Source: an uncultured Paludibacter sp.
GTDB taxonomy: Bacteria; Bacteroidota; Bacteroidia; Bacteroidales; Paludibacteraceae
Assembly: GCA_937897985.1 (NCBI GenBank)
Contig: CALCBD010000054.1
Coordinates: 157,378 to 221,377 of the forward strand
Length of the DNA stretch: 64,000 bases
Direction: 5' to 3'
Shown: positions 1 through 8,363 of the stretch, piece by piece
Layout of the letters: each line of letters opens with the position of its first letter
Position numbering within the stretch: position 1 is the first letter of the stretch
Translations under genes and position numbers: made by a program
The notes under the pieces: generated by a model
What the model was told of the DNA's origin: nothing
The model's input: the letters and a program-made list of their open reading frames with translations, nothing else
Databases searched by the model: none

Positions 1-540
1 AATGGTGATGTTTCTGTAACCATTAAGTTAAGTTCACCGGTAGGCGTTAACCTTGGTGCAAGTAAAACCTGTGTCCTGACCATTACCGACGACGAACATC
101 CGTTGTTGTTCATTCTTGGTGACCTGACAGCTAAGGGAACTTCTTACTTTAACGGTGCGGAAGAATGGAAAATTACCATTTCGAAAGATGCTACCGACCT
201 GACAAAAGTATGGATTTCTAACTTTGTTAACGGAGGTTCTTCTGCCAACAGCCCGATTTACGGTGTTGTAAATGCAGAAAAGACTGAAATAAAGATACCT
301 GTAAGTCAAATCATTGCTACAAGTACTTCATATCCGAAAATTATTCTCGAAGGATTCTACGGACCTGATGGCGCAGAAGATATACCTACCGGTGGATTTA
401 TCACAGGTAAGATAGCAACTGACGGAACAATTACCATTCAGGATGAATTCGGATCTCATGTTTATAAAGATGATGCTGCGTCTGTATCTGCAGGCTGGTA
501 CAACATTTATAAAGCAGGTGTAACTATGAAGAAAAATTAA
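1..540 (+). CDS. Surface protein with Calx-beta domain, C-terminal part only
   Basis: The reading frame is open from the first base, so the gene starts upstream of the window; 179 residues remain. The first 35 or so residues (NGDVSVTIKLSSP, then CVLTITDDE) are the end of a Calx-beta repeat, a beta-sandwich common in extracellular adhesion and matrix proteins. The remaining 145 residues form a beta-rich domain (KDATDLTKVWISNF, GTITIQDEFG) that I cannot name. The gene lies 19 bases ahead of a lipoprotein gene on the same strand, so the two are probably co-transcribed. No T9SS sorting tail is visible; anchoring would depend on the missing N-terminus. The Calx-beta call is fairly sure, the function is not. 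Confidence 0.7.
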   Translation, partial: NGDVSVTIKLSSPVGVNLGASKTCVLTITDDEHPLLFILGDLTAKGTSYFNGAEEWKITISKDATDLTKVWISNFVNGGSSANSPIYGVVNAEKTEIKIPVSQIIATSTSYPKIILEGFYGPDGAEDIPTGGFITGKIATDGTITIQDEFGSHVYKDDAASVSAGWYNIYKAGVTMKKN

Positions 541-559
541 TTTATTAAATTAAATAGAT

Positions 560-2203
560 ATGAGACGTTTAATATATAATGGAATTTTAGCAATTGGTCT
601 GATTTTAGCCGGTTGCACAAGTTTTGATCAATACGCATCTGAAGTTTATGATGCTGGTCCTTCGATAGCTGTTACTGCTACGGCTGTTACCGATTCGACA
701 TTTACTCTTACTGTAACTCCGGGTGCCGGTACTGTTTACTACTCTTATGTAGTTGAACAGGCCGATGCTCCGAAAGACGTTGTAGCTGCAAGTCTTTTGA
801 AAGGTGTAACTTACAAGGGAATTCTGAACGGGGTAATCAATACCACCGACTATCCGACATTTACATCGAATATGCGTACAAAAGCGGGTGCTCCTTTGTG
901 TTTGCCGAATAAAGTGTATCAGATTTATGCCGTGGCTGCCAATAAGGAAGGTATTGTAGGCAATGTAACCAAAATTTCGGTTACCACTACCGATAGCAAA
1001 AGCCCCGGTGCTGCTTCATTCTCCGGCAATGCTTCGACAAAATCGGCAGCTGTTACATTCTCCGAAAACATCGTAAGATCGACCGGAAAAGTTACAGCAA
1101 CTTATTACAAGGAATATGATGTGGCCAACCCAACGGTTGTTGAGCTGACCAACAGCAATATCAGTATCAGCGGTAAAGTGGTTACCATTTCAGCTCCGGA
1201 TGCACCTGCAGGTGCATTCGTGAACTTCAACTGGGAAGCCGGTGCATTTACTGATGTCTTCGGAAATCCTTGCAGCGCTTATACTACCAAAGGTTTCAGT
1301 GCTACTACAGGTGCTCAGGTGGGTGTTCGTTTCCGTGCCGAAACAGTGGCTTTCGATGTGCTTGACAAATACTTTACTACTCCGGCTATAGGCTCTGCAT
1401 TTGTTGACTGGACCACTTTTGATGGTGCTATTGAATTTGACAACAATATTTACAGAGTGAATGCGAATATCAAAACCGGTGATTTTAAAGTAATTTATTC
1501 AAGTGCTTCCAAAACTTCGTCAATTAACTATTTGTCGACCGACTGGACAGTATCAGGCAAGAAAATCACTTATAAACTGAAAGAAGCTCCGGCTTTCGGT
1601 GATAATATCGATGTGTCGATTGCTGCAGGTGTTATATTTGATGTTTGGGGAAATCCGAACAAAGTTTACACTTCAACAAAAACAAAATGGAGCCGCTACG
1701 AAGCTTTAGGAACCTATAGTTTTACCTATACTTCAGCTTACGATGCAACTCCGGTGACTTATTCAGCCGACGACGTGGTAATTGTTAAGGATCCGAGCGT
1801 AACCAATGGTGTTATCCTTATGGATTTCTATAACAAAGGATCAAAAGTAAAGGGTATTTACGATGTTAGCAAACATACAATGTCAATTGCTCATTTATCG
1901 CAGTTGGGTACAGCCCTGGATGGCGGTACGCTTTACGGACTTGCTACCTACGATCGTTTGGGTGCAACAGGTGCCAAAGGTGATATTATTTTTACAATCA
2001 GCGACGATCAGAAAACTATTACATGTGCCAATCAGCTTGCTATTGTGGCCACAAGTACTGATTATGCAACCCTGGTTGGATACTGGGACAAACTGAACGA
2101 TGTGAAATTAACCAAACTCACAACCGGAAGTGCAGTAAAAGGTATTCAAAAAAGCCAGAAAAAACATACTGCCTCTGTTGTAAAAGTTCCTGTCGCAAGA
2201 TAA
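560..2203 (+). CDS. Putative surface lipoprotein with Ig-like domains
   Basis: 547 residues starting with a lipoprotein signal: basic MRR, hydrophobic stretch, lipobox LAGC with the lipidated Cys at residue 19. The rest is Thr/Ser/Val-rich and beta-stranded, with repeats of the kind FSENIVRSTGKVTATYY, typical of SbsA-like/Ig-like domains of Bacteroidota surface lipoproteins. The C-terminal 150 residues (after LGTYSFTYTSAYD) resemble in style the tail of the preceding protein. The last 30 residues are Lys-rich. It probably sits in the outer membrane and may bind glycan or another surface partner, but neither SusD nor a catalytic motif is visible. A strong terminator follows directly. Confidence 0.75.
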   Translation: MRRLIYNGILAIGLILAGCTSFDQYASEVYDAGPSIAVTATAVTDSTFTLTVTPGAGTVYYSYVVEQADAPKDVVAASLLKGVTYKGILNGVINTTDYPTFTSNMRTKAGAPLCLPNKVYQIYAVAANKEGIVGNVTKISVTTTDSKSPGAASFSGNASTKSAAVTFSENIVRSTGKVTATYYKEYDVANPTVVELTNSNISISGKVVTISAPDAPAGAFVNFNWEAGAFTDVFGNPCSAYTTKGFSATTGAQVGVRFRAETVAFDVLDKYFTTPAIGSAFVDWTTFDGAIEFDNNIYRVNANIKTGDFKVIYSSASKTSSINYLSTDWTVSGKKITYKLKEAPAFGDNIDVSIAAGVIFDVWGNPNKVYTSTKTKWSRYEALGTYSFTYTSAYDATPVTYSADDVVIVKDPSVTNGVILMDFYNKGSKVKGIYDVSKHTMSIAHLSQLGTALDGGTLYGLATYDRLGATGAKGDIIFTISDDQKTITCANQLAIVATSTDYATLVGYWDKLNDVKLTKLTTGSAVKGIQKSQKKHTASVVKVPVAR

Positions 2204-2222
2204 AACTTTTATAAATAAATTT

Positions 2223-2260
2223 AAGAAGGACTGTTTATTTATATTCAGTCCTTCTTTTTT
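2223..2260 (+). terminator. Rho-independent terminator after lipoprotein gene
   Basis: A perfect 11-bp stem (AAGAAGGACTG at 2223-2233 with CAGTCCTTCTT at 2246-2256), a 12-base loop, and a T run to 2260. It closes the transcription unit of the two surface proteins. Confidence 0.9.
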
Positions 2261-2261
2261 C

Positions 2262-2269
2262 TATCTTTG
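2262..2269 (+). promoter_or_regulatory. Bacteroidota -7 element of C10 protease gene
   Basis: TATCTTTG fits the Bacteroidota -7 consensus TAnnTTTG. It lies just behind the terminator and 22 bases ahead of the ATG at 2292, giving a short leader. No clear -33 TTTG is visible at the expected distance. Confidence 0.6.
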
Positions 2270-2291
2270 TAGTGAATTAAAATATAAATAT

Positions 2292-3935
2292 ATGTATCAA
2301 AAGTTTGTTTATTTTATTTTTTGTTGGTTTCTTTCGGTATCAGCTCTTTTTCCGAAATCTGTTACAAGTCAGTTCGTAGTTTCAAAATTACCCTCTTTTG
2401 CATCAGCCAAAGGTATTTCATTCGACGAGGTTCAGCAGATTACAGCATTTAAATACCGTGGCAATACAGCTTTCTACTCGGTTAATTTCAAACCGGATGG
2501 ATGGATGCTCATTGCTGCCGACGACGAAGCAACTCCCATCATTGCATATTCAAAAACAGGAAATTTTGTTGCTACTCAGCTTCCTGAATCTATGCAAAGC
2601 TGGCTTGACAACTATGCAGGAAATATCCTCGAACCTTCGGTCGACTCACAGAAAACAACTCATCCGGGCTGGGAAACCGCTCCTGAAAAATCATCGGCAG
2701 CCGTTAAAGCTGATATTGTGGAACCACTTGTTCAGGTGAAATTTAACCAGTCGAGTCCATGGAATAAATATTGCCCGGCCGATAACAACGGCAAAGCTTA
2801 TGTGGGCTGTGTGGCTGTGGCTATGGCTCAGGCGATGACAGTTCCTCAGTATCCTGACAAATCAGTCGGTTATTTCAGTTACAACTGTCCTCCGTACGGA
2901 AATTTATCCATCGATTATAATAATGAGCCGGCATACAACTGGAGTTTAATACTTTCGGGTACCGACAACAGAGATGAAGCTGCCAGACTGCTTTATCATT
3001 GTGGCGTTTCTGTAAAAATGGAGTATTCATCAACCGGCTCGGGAACTCAGACAAGCTATATCCCGGCTGCCCTGAAAACATACTATAAATACCCGAATTC
3101 CGTTGTTTCATACAGCAGAGGGAGTTACTCAGGCAACTGGGAAGATTTGATTAAAAATGAGCTGTATCACGGCAGAGCTGTGGTTTATTCAGGCAACGAC
3201 GGACTTGGAAATCCTGGTCATGCTTTCAATCTTGATGGCTTTGACGGAAACAGTATGTATCACATCAACTGGGGTTGGGGCGGAGCTAATAACGGCTACT
3301 ATTCTATCAATAATGTAAAGGATGGTACTAATGATTATACTAAAAACCAACAGGTGGTGGTAGGTATCAGGGCTCCTTCGGTCGGTCCTTCGGACATCAA
3401 TATCAGCAACTTAACAGTGAAGGAAAACCAGCCTGCCGGTACTGTGGTTGGCGACATTACCATCGACAGTGAAGCCGTGAATCCTGTTTACGAATTTGTT
3501 TTAAAAGGTGCATTCAGCATTTTTCTTCACGATTATATGCCAAGTGCTTTTTATGTGGAAGATGGCAAACTTAAGACAAGTGCTTCTTTTCAGCTCGAGG
3601 ATGAATCAATTCCGGTAAATGTGAAAGTTACTAACGTAGCCAATAAAATGTATTATGAAAAGCAATTCAACATTGCTATTGTAGCTGCGAATACAGCCAT
3701 TAACAGCCCGAATGATTCAGAAAAAAATATATTTTTCAGCGACAATACAATCATTTACAACGGTAATGAAGAGAATGCTCAATTCACCCTCTTTACACTT
3801 TCCGGTTCAAAAGCATTAAATTTAAAATTACAAAAGGGGCAAAACTCCCTTACCGGATTTAATCTTGCGCCGGGTTATTATATTTTAAAAACAAACGAAA
3901 TTTCAATTAAGCCAATCAAAATATTTATCCATTAA
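2292..3935 (+). CDS. C10 family cysteine protease with T9SS sorting domain
   Basis: 547 residues with a signal peptide, then a streptopain-type inhibitory propeptide (about 27-100, including GWMLIAADDEATPIIAYS). The papain-like catalytic domain has the nucleophile Cys173 in the motif YVGCVAVAMAQ and the catalytic His310 in NPGHAFNLDGF, followed by the family signature HINWGWGG. A cadherin-like region follows (about 373-460, SNLTVKENQPAGTVVGDI). The last 75 or so residues are a type A T9SS tail ending in LAPGYYILKTN and a basic strand, so the protein is likely exported by T9SS. It is the same family as SpeB and Porphyromonas periodontain. It has its own promoter, and the next gene follows after 12 bases. 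Confidence 0.9.
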   Translation: MYQKFVYFIFCWFLSVSALFPKSVTSQFVVSKLPSFASAKGISFDEVQQITAFKYRGNTAFYSVNFKPDGWMLIAADDEATPIIAYSKTGNFVATQLPESMQSWLDNYAGNILEPSVDSQKTTHPGWETAPEKSSAAVKADIVEPLVQVKFNQSSPWNKYCPADNNGKAYVGCVAVAMAQAMTVPQYPDKSVGYFSYNCPPYGNLSIDYNNEPAYNWSLILSGTDNRDEAARLLYHCGVSVKMEYSSTGSGTQTSYIPAALKTYYKYPNSVVSYSRGSYSGNWEDLIKNELYHGRAVVYSGNDGLGNPGHAFNLDGFDGNSMYHINWGWGGANNGYYSINNVKDGTNDYTKNQQVVVGIRAPSVGPSDINISNLTVKENQPAGTVVGDITIDSEAVNPVYEFVLKGAFSIFLHDYMPSAFYVEDGKLKTSASFQLEDESIPVNVKVTNVANKMYYEKQFNIAIVAANTAINSPNDSEKNIFFSDNTIIYNGNEENAQFTLFTLSGSKALNLKLQKGQNSLTGFNLAPGYYILKTNEISIKPIKIFIH

Positions 3936-3947
3936 TTCTGAAAGAAT

Positions 3948-4619
3948 ATGAAAATCAAAGATTTAATAATGTTTTTGTTGCTATCAACTTTTGTTGTAAA
4001 TGCTCAGGGTTATGAACCTACCACAAAGTGGCCCTATTTGTACAATGATTTCAATAAAGGTACTGTGTATTTTGCAGATAATTCGAAAACCACTGCTTCG
4101 GTCAATATTCATCTGATGGGCAGTTTGCTTCATTACGAAAAAGACGGACTAATCTATCATATCGACAACCAAAAACTTACCGGGGTTGAAATCGGCGACG
4201 ACAAATTTGTTCCTTTGGATGGTAAACTGGTGAAGATTATCGCTAAAATGGGAAATAACTACCTCGCCAAACTTACTACAGGCGATTTTGATGCATTGAT
4301 GACAAGTAGCGGTGCTTATGGTATGAGCTCAACGAGTTCGTCGGTTAATAAATTGAATTCAATAGATATAGGTGGTATCAGCAACCTGAATTACAGACTA
4401 ATGGTCGATGAAAAACAGGAAGGGCGCATTCTGCCTCTGAAAGTTTCGTACCTGCTTTTTGTTGACGGTAAAACGATTCCTGCTGTTAAAGCGGAGATTG
4501 AAAAACAACTATCAGGTGACCAAAAGGCTGAATTTAAAACTTTTATAAAAGATAATAAAATAAAATTCAACAAAGAGGAAAGTTTGATGGAACTGCTTAG
4601 GTTCTTTCAAAAAAAATAG
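3948..4619 (+). CDS. Small exported protein of unknown function
   Basis: 223 residues with a clear signal peptide (MKIKDLIMFLLL ... VNAQ). The mature part starts with a conserved-looking stretch (WPYLYNDFNKGTVYF), is beta-rich in the middle, and ends with a charged helical region containing KQLSGDQKAEFKTF. I recognise no enzyme motif and no T9SS tail. It is only 12 bases behind the C10 protease and shares its terminator, so it could be a periplasmic partner or inhibitor of the protease, as small genes next to C10 proteases sometimes are. That role is inferred from position only. Confidence 0.7.
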   Translation: MKIKDLIMFLLLSTFVVNAQGYEPTTKWPYLYNDFNKGTVYFADNSKTTASVNIHLMGSLLHYEKDGLIYHIDNQKLTGVEIGDDKFVPLDGKLVKIIAKMGNNYLAKLTTGDFDALMTSSGAYGMSSTSSSVNKLNSIDIGGISNLNYRLMVDEKQEGRILPLKVSYLLFVDGKTIPAVKAEIEKQLSGDQKAEFKTFIKDNKIKFNKEESLMELLRFFQKK

Positions 4620-4655
4620 CCCGCAACAGTGTTGATATTCAATAATATATATATA

Positions 4656-4693
4656 AACAGGAAGCCCGCTCATTTGCAGGTTTCCTGTTTTTT
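4656..4693 (+). terminator. Terminator between convergent units
   Basis: A 14-bp stem with one mismatch and one G-T pair (AACAGGAAGCCCGC at 4656-4669 with GCAGGTTTCCTGTT at 4676-4689), loop TCATTT, then a T run. It ends the protease unit. The left flank is A/T-rich, so it may also stop the sugar operon arriving on the other strand. Confidence 0.8.
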
Positions 4694-4756
4694 CTTTGTT
4701 TTTACCAATGATTATTTAAACACGGAGCTACTGCGTACCAAAAAAAACACCTTTTT

Positions 4757-5611
4757 TTATAACTGTTCTTTTGTTATCAGCCTGAAATCAGTCGAAAACG
4801 AACCTTTATTTTCCATTCCGCCTAAAACCTTAAGCGCATATTTTATCCCTTCCACAGCCATTTGCGATCCGAATGCGTCGATGGTTGCAGGCATTTCGCC
4901 GGTTTGCAGGAAAGGCCGGACAGATGCATCATTATCAAAACCTATCACAGGAATAATTCCCGATTTGTGGTGCTTTTTAAGGACTTTAAGCACCCCCAGT
5001 GCCATGGCATCGTTGCTGCACAAAACGCCCTGAACTCCGGGATACTTTTCATAAAGGCTGCTGAAAACCTGCTCAGCTTTGTCAGTTTCCCAGTCGGCCG
5101 GTTCAGATGCGAGCAACTGAAGTCCCGATTCACTGATTGATTCCATAAATCCCGCTTTTCGTTGTTGCGCATTTTCGGCTGCAGGGAGCCCTTCAATCAG
5201 AATGACTTTTGCTCCCTTACCGATTTTAGCGGCAAGTACATCACCTGCTTTTTTGGAGGCCGTTTTATTATCAGGCCCCACAAATGTGAGCTCTGCATCT
5301 GATTCACGCAATAATTCCTCATCGAGTTTTATGTCGATATTGATAACTTTTACTCCCGACTTTAAAGCTTTCACAGTCACCGGTACTAATGCTTTCGAGT
5401 CGATCGGCACAAGCACAATAGCGTCAGCTCCATCCTTAATCAGATTGTCGACCAGCTCTATTTGCTGCTCGATTTCGGTTTGTGAGGCAGTCCCGACTGT
5501 TATCAGTTGAAATTTTTTTTCATTTTCAGCAAATAACTCCGCTCCTTTTTTCATTTCCTGAAAAAATTCGGCATTAAGCGACTTCATTACCAGACCAATA
5601 ACAGGTTTCAT
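4757..5611 (-). CDS. Sugar-binding protein (RbsB-like) without signal peptide
   Basis: 284 residues with the fold of a type I periplasmic binding protein (Peripla_BP_4): KPVIGLVMKSLNAEFFQEMKKGAE at the N-terminus (continuous with the start), then IKDGADAIVLVP, and CSNDAMALGVLKVL, PVIGFDND in the second lobe. I chose the ATG at 5611 because the family normally begins a few residues before such a motif; a further upstream start would add only a charged non-signal stretch reaching into a repeat. There is no signal peptide or lipobox and no DNA-binding domain, and no ABC ATPase or permease gene is near. It is the last gene of the sugar operon, 123 bases behind the permease. It may act as a cytoplasmic sugar sensor or carrier; that is inference. 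Confidence 0.8.
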   Translation of the reverse strand: MKPVIGLVMKSLNAEFFQEMKKGAELFAENEKKFQLITVGTASQTEIEQQIELVDNLIKDGADAIVLVPIDSKALVPVTVKALKSGVKVINIDIKLDEELLRESDAELTFVGPDNKTASKKAGDVLAAKIGKGAKVILIEGLPAAENAQQRKAGFMESISESGLQLLASEPADWETDKAEQVFSSLYEKYPGVQGVLCSNDAMALGVLKVLKKHHKSGIIPVIGFDNDASVRPFLQTGEMPATIDAFGSQMAVEGIKYALKVLGGMENKGSFSTDFRLITKEQL

Positions 5612-5658
5612 TTGATTATTATTTATATACCTGCCCCCTAACACGGATCTCACACCAA

Positions 5659-5678
5659 CCCTCTCAGGGAGGAGAGGG
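5659..5678. repeat. Short intergenic palindrome (CCCTCTC/GAGAGGG)
   Basis: CCCTCTC and GAGAGGG flank a 6-base centre, followed by a purine-rich stretch ending in GGGGG. It lies between the permease and the binding-protein gene. It belongs with four other C-run/G-run palindromes in intergenic DNA of this window. Confidence 0.6.
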
Positions 5679-5734
5679 AGAAAGAAAGGGGGAATAAACA
5701 GATTTTTCGATTTTTGTTATTTTACAACTTCAAA

Positions 5735-6739
5735 CTAAATTTTCGACATGGTGATGGTGATGAGTCCTGCAATAAACAACACAAACATCGCCGTTAGCAG
5801 AGCATTGGTACCTTTTGGTGCCGATTTAAATTCTTTCCATACAAATACTCCCCAAAACATGGCCACAACAGGAGCCCCGTTTGTCAGTGCGTACGAAATC
5901 GTCGGTCCGGCTTTGGGAATGGCCATAAAACTTACCACCATACCTGTCATCCATATTACTCCACCTAAAACGCCTGTGAAATGGGTTTTCATATCACCTT
6001 TAAAATAATCCTTCAGACTTAGTTTTGCGCCTTCAACCGGATGACGCATAACGAAATAATTAAAAACCGGAGTGCTGATCAAGGCTCCAATGCTAAAGAA
6101 AAATACACCTGTAAACGGAGTAAGACTACCGGTTCCTCCTGAAACATAAGCAGGGTCGAGCGATTTTACCACTAATCCGTAAAAAAAAGCTATGGTAACA
6201 CCTGCCAACAGGGAAATAACCAATCCTTTTGTCATGGATCCTTTTTTGGCTGTCGATAATTTCCTGTAAGCCGCCATGCAAAACAAGATAGCTGCTACAA
6301 TAAATCCTACTCCCGAAAACAGAATCATCGTATTATTCCCCTGAGCACCGGAAATAAAAAAGTTGACCAGAATACCCAACACCCAGGCAAGTCCTCCTCC
6401 AATCGGAAAACCTACAGCCATACCGGCAATGGCCATTGCTGCTACCAGCAAAAGTGTACCCAGATTCCAAACAATTCCACCGGCCATGGCATACAAAATA
6501 CTGGTGGAGTCAGCCTGCGTTAAATCTTCGATAAAACCGCGACCATCGGAACCAAAACTACCAAGGGTAAATGCAGCTACAACAGCGGTGAGTAGAAGCC
6601 CCCAGACAAAATCGAAATAAAATAACTCGAAACGCCAGTTTTTAGCTGTCATTTTTTGAGTGTTCGACCACGAACCCCAGCACACCATACTGAAAAGCAG
6701 AAAAATTACTGCCGGGAGAAAACTGTGAATTAGTAACAT
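5735..6739 (-). CDS. DMT-superfamily sugar/ureide-type permease
   Basis: 334 residues, with about ten hydrophobic segments and short loops. The N-terminal signature CWGSWSNTQKM followed by WRFELFYFDFVWG resembles the ureide permease (UPS) and glucose/ribose porter branch of the drug/metabolite superfamily, related to RhaT. Such proteins are proton- or sodium-driven single-component importers. It sits in the sugar operon between isomerase and binding protein, so its substrate is most likely the operon's sugar. It is the only inner-membrane transporter in the cluster. The exact substrate cannot be read from the sequence. Confidence 0.8.
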   Translation of the reverse strand: MLLIHSFLPAVIFLLFSMVCWGSWSNTQKMTAKNWRFELFYFDFVWGLLLTAVVAAFTLGSFGSDGRGFIEDLTQADSTSILYAMAGGIVWNLGTLLLVAAMAIAGMAVGFPIGGGLAWVLGILVNFFISGAQGNNTMILFSGVGFIVAAILFCMAAYRKLSTAKKGSMTKGLVISLLAGVTIAFFYGLVVKSLDPAYVSGGTGSLTPFTGVFFFSIGALISTPVFNYFVMRHPVEGAKLSLKDYFKGDMKTHFTGVLGGVIWMTGMVVSFMAIPKAGPTISYALTNGAPVVAMFWGVFVWKEFKSAPKGTNALLTAMFVLFIAGLITITMSKI

Positions 6740-6855
6740 AATGTATCAGATTTTTATGGTTAAGCGCAAATTTTGCCAATTCTCACTAACAATTACCAAA
6801 ATACATATTCGGAAATTTGTGTTGATTTGCGTAATTTACGTTCAGAATCGGTTTC

Positions 6856-8277
6856 TTATTTGTGATGATATAAACTCCAGCCTAAGTAGGTTTCAATCGA
6901 CTCACTAATGATTTCGGCTACGCTTCCACGTACCATGGCTACATGATGCTCATATCCGTTTTTGCAGATATATTTAAGCAATTGCTGCAAATTGTCAACC
7001 TGCGAAACTGCAATACCGCCATCCATACCGTAAGGATCCTGTGTAAATTTCCCCTGTCCGAGATAGGATTTGATAACTCCTTTGGTATCGTCGGTGGAAA
7101 TGCGGAAATACGAGAAATCGCCCGGTGCCACCATGCCTTTTACAGCTCCGAATGTATCTTCCTGACCCAATACTGTTCCAAGAACATCGAGCGAACCTAT
7201 GGTCAGTTCATTTTGCATAAAGCTTTTAGGATAATTGCTGCAATGTGTGCAAACGCATTTGTTGCGGTCGGTGCCGAAATTATTGTTCCAGTCGAGCAAT
7301 GCCGGTGCATTCCCCGAAGCCAGCATCAAAGTGTACATCGAAACGGCTCCGGCGATGTCCACTTCGCAGGCACTCGGCATCAGTTTTTCGCCCAGCATAC
7401 TCATAGTCAGGCACGAAGCACAGCCATAGTTATGTTGCAATGAATCCCAGCATTCGATAGTGGATGCATCAATTTCGTTAGCAGCAAGCCAGTTTTCGAC
7501 AGCCACACCAAATTTTGCCTGACGAATAATTTTATCTTCGTGAACAGTGGTGGCAATTTTACCATAATCTTTAATCTCTGCCAGTTTCCATTTCAGATCG
7601 GCCGATTGCAGATTTACTTTATTGGCAGCCCCCAGAATTTCAGATAAGTCTACCGTAACCACAGTGATACCGGTAGCCTGAAGAATTTTTTCGCTGGCAC
7701 GTACCGTCTGGAAAGCCGCCGGGCGGGCACCGATAGCACCGATACGGGCATTGCGCAACCCGTTCACCACTCGGCAAACCGAAGCAAATTTCTTCACATC
7801 CTGTTCGAATAATTCACTGTCGAGCGGATAAGTATGATAAACAGTATCGGTAAACGGAATTCCGTACTGATAAAAATTATTGCAAACCGAAATTTTACCA
7901 CAAAAAGCATCGCGGCGACTGTATACATCAACTTTATCATTATCGTCGTCCATTGCCTGAACCAGAATGGGTACATTCAGCCCCGATAATTTAATCGCAT
8001 TTACAATTCCAAGCTCGTTACTAAAATTGGGTAACACGATGATAATTCCATCAATTTTATCGCGGTTATCGCTGAAAAGCTTAGCGCATTTTTTACCGTC
8101 TTCGTAACTGTCAACACTTCCCGACACAGTAGCATCTACCGGAAGAATTACATAATCGTGTCCCAATGCTTCAATTTTCGGAAGCAAAATTTCGCGGGCA
8201 GCCAAACCAAGTTTAGCACTGAAAATATCTCTGGTACCGATAATCAGTCCAAAGGTGAGTTTTTGTTTGTAAGCCAT
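6856..8277 (-). CDS. Sugar isomerase, L-fucose/L-arabinose isomerase fold (D-apiose isomerase candidate)
   Basis: 473 residues of the FucI/AraA-like superfamily, shorter than FucI (about 590). The metal-binding triad of the family can be placed: Glu305 in SACEVDIAGA, Asp329 in ALLDWNNNFG, and a C-terminal His pair 444-445 in GYEHHVAMVRGS. The N-terminal half is the Rossmann-like substrate-recognition part (KIDGIIIVLPNFSNELG). The reaction should be Mn-dependent aldose to ketose conversion in the cytoplasm. The gene is followed by the permease and preceded by an FGGY kinase and a split transketolase; that set suggests D-apiose to apulose. Family and isomerase activity are sure, the substrate is inferred from neighbours. 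Confidence 0.85.
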   Translation of the reverse strand: MAYKQKLTFGLIIGTRDIFSAKLGLAAREILLPKIEALGHDYVILPVDATVSGSVDSYEDGKKCAKLFSDNRDKIDGIIIVLPNFSNELGIVNAIKLSGLNVPILVQAMDDDNDKVDVYSRRDAFCGKISVCNNFYQYGIPFTDTVYHTYPLDSELFEQDVKKFASVCRVVNGLRNARIGAIGARPAAFQTVRASEKILQATGITVVTVDLSEILGAANKVNLQSADLKWKLAEIKDYGKIATTVHEDKIIRQAKFGVAVENWLAANEIDASTIECWDSLQHNYGCASCLTMSMLGEKLMPSACEVDIAGAVSMYTLMLASGNAPALLDWNNNFGTDRNKCVCTHCSNYPKSFMQNELTIGSLDVLGTVLGQEDTFGAVKGMVAPGDFSYFRISTDDTKGVIKSYLGQGKFTQDPYGMDGGIAVSQVDNLQQLLKYICKNGYEHHVAMVRGSVAEIISESIETYLGWSLYHHK

Positions 8278-8363
8278 ATTTTTTATATTAGATATTTAGT
8301 GAATTATATTATGTCTTTTGTCTTTGTTCTTTTATCAATCCTTCCGTGTCCCTGATTTTTCAT

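Noticed and set aside
4629..5033. Plus-strand open frame of 134 codons
   Set aside because: It covers a terminator and the antisense of the sugar-binding protein; no natural protein features.
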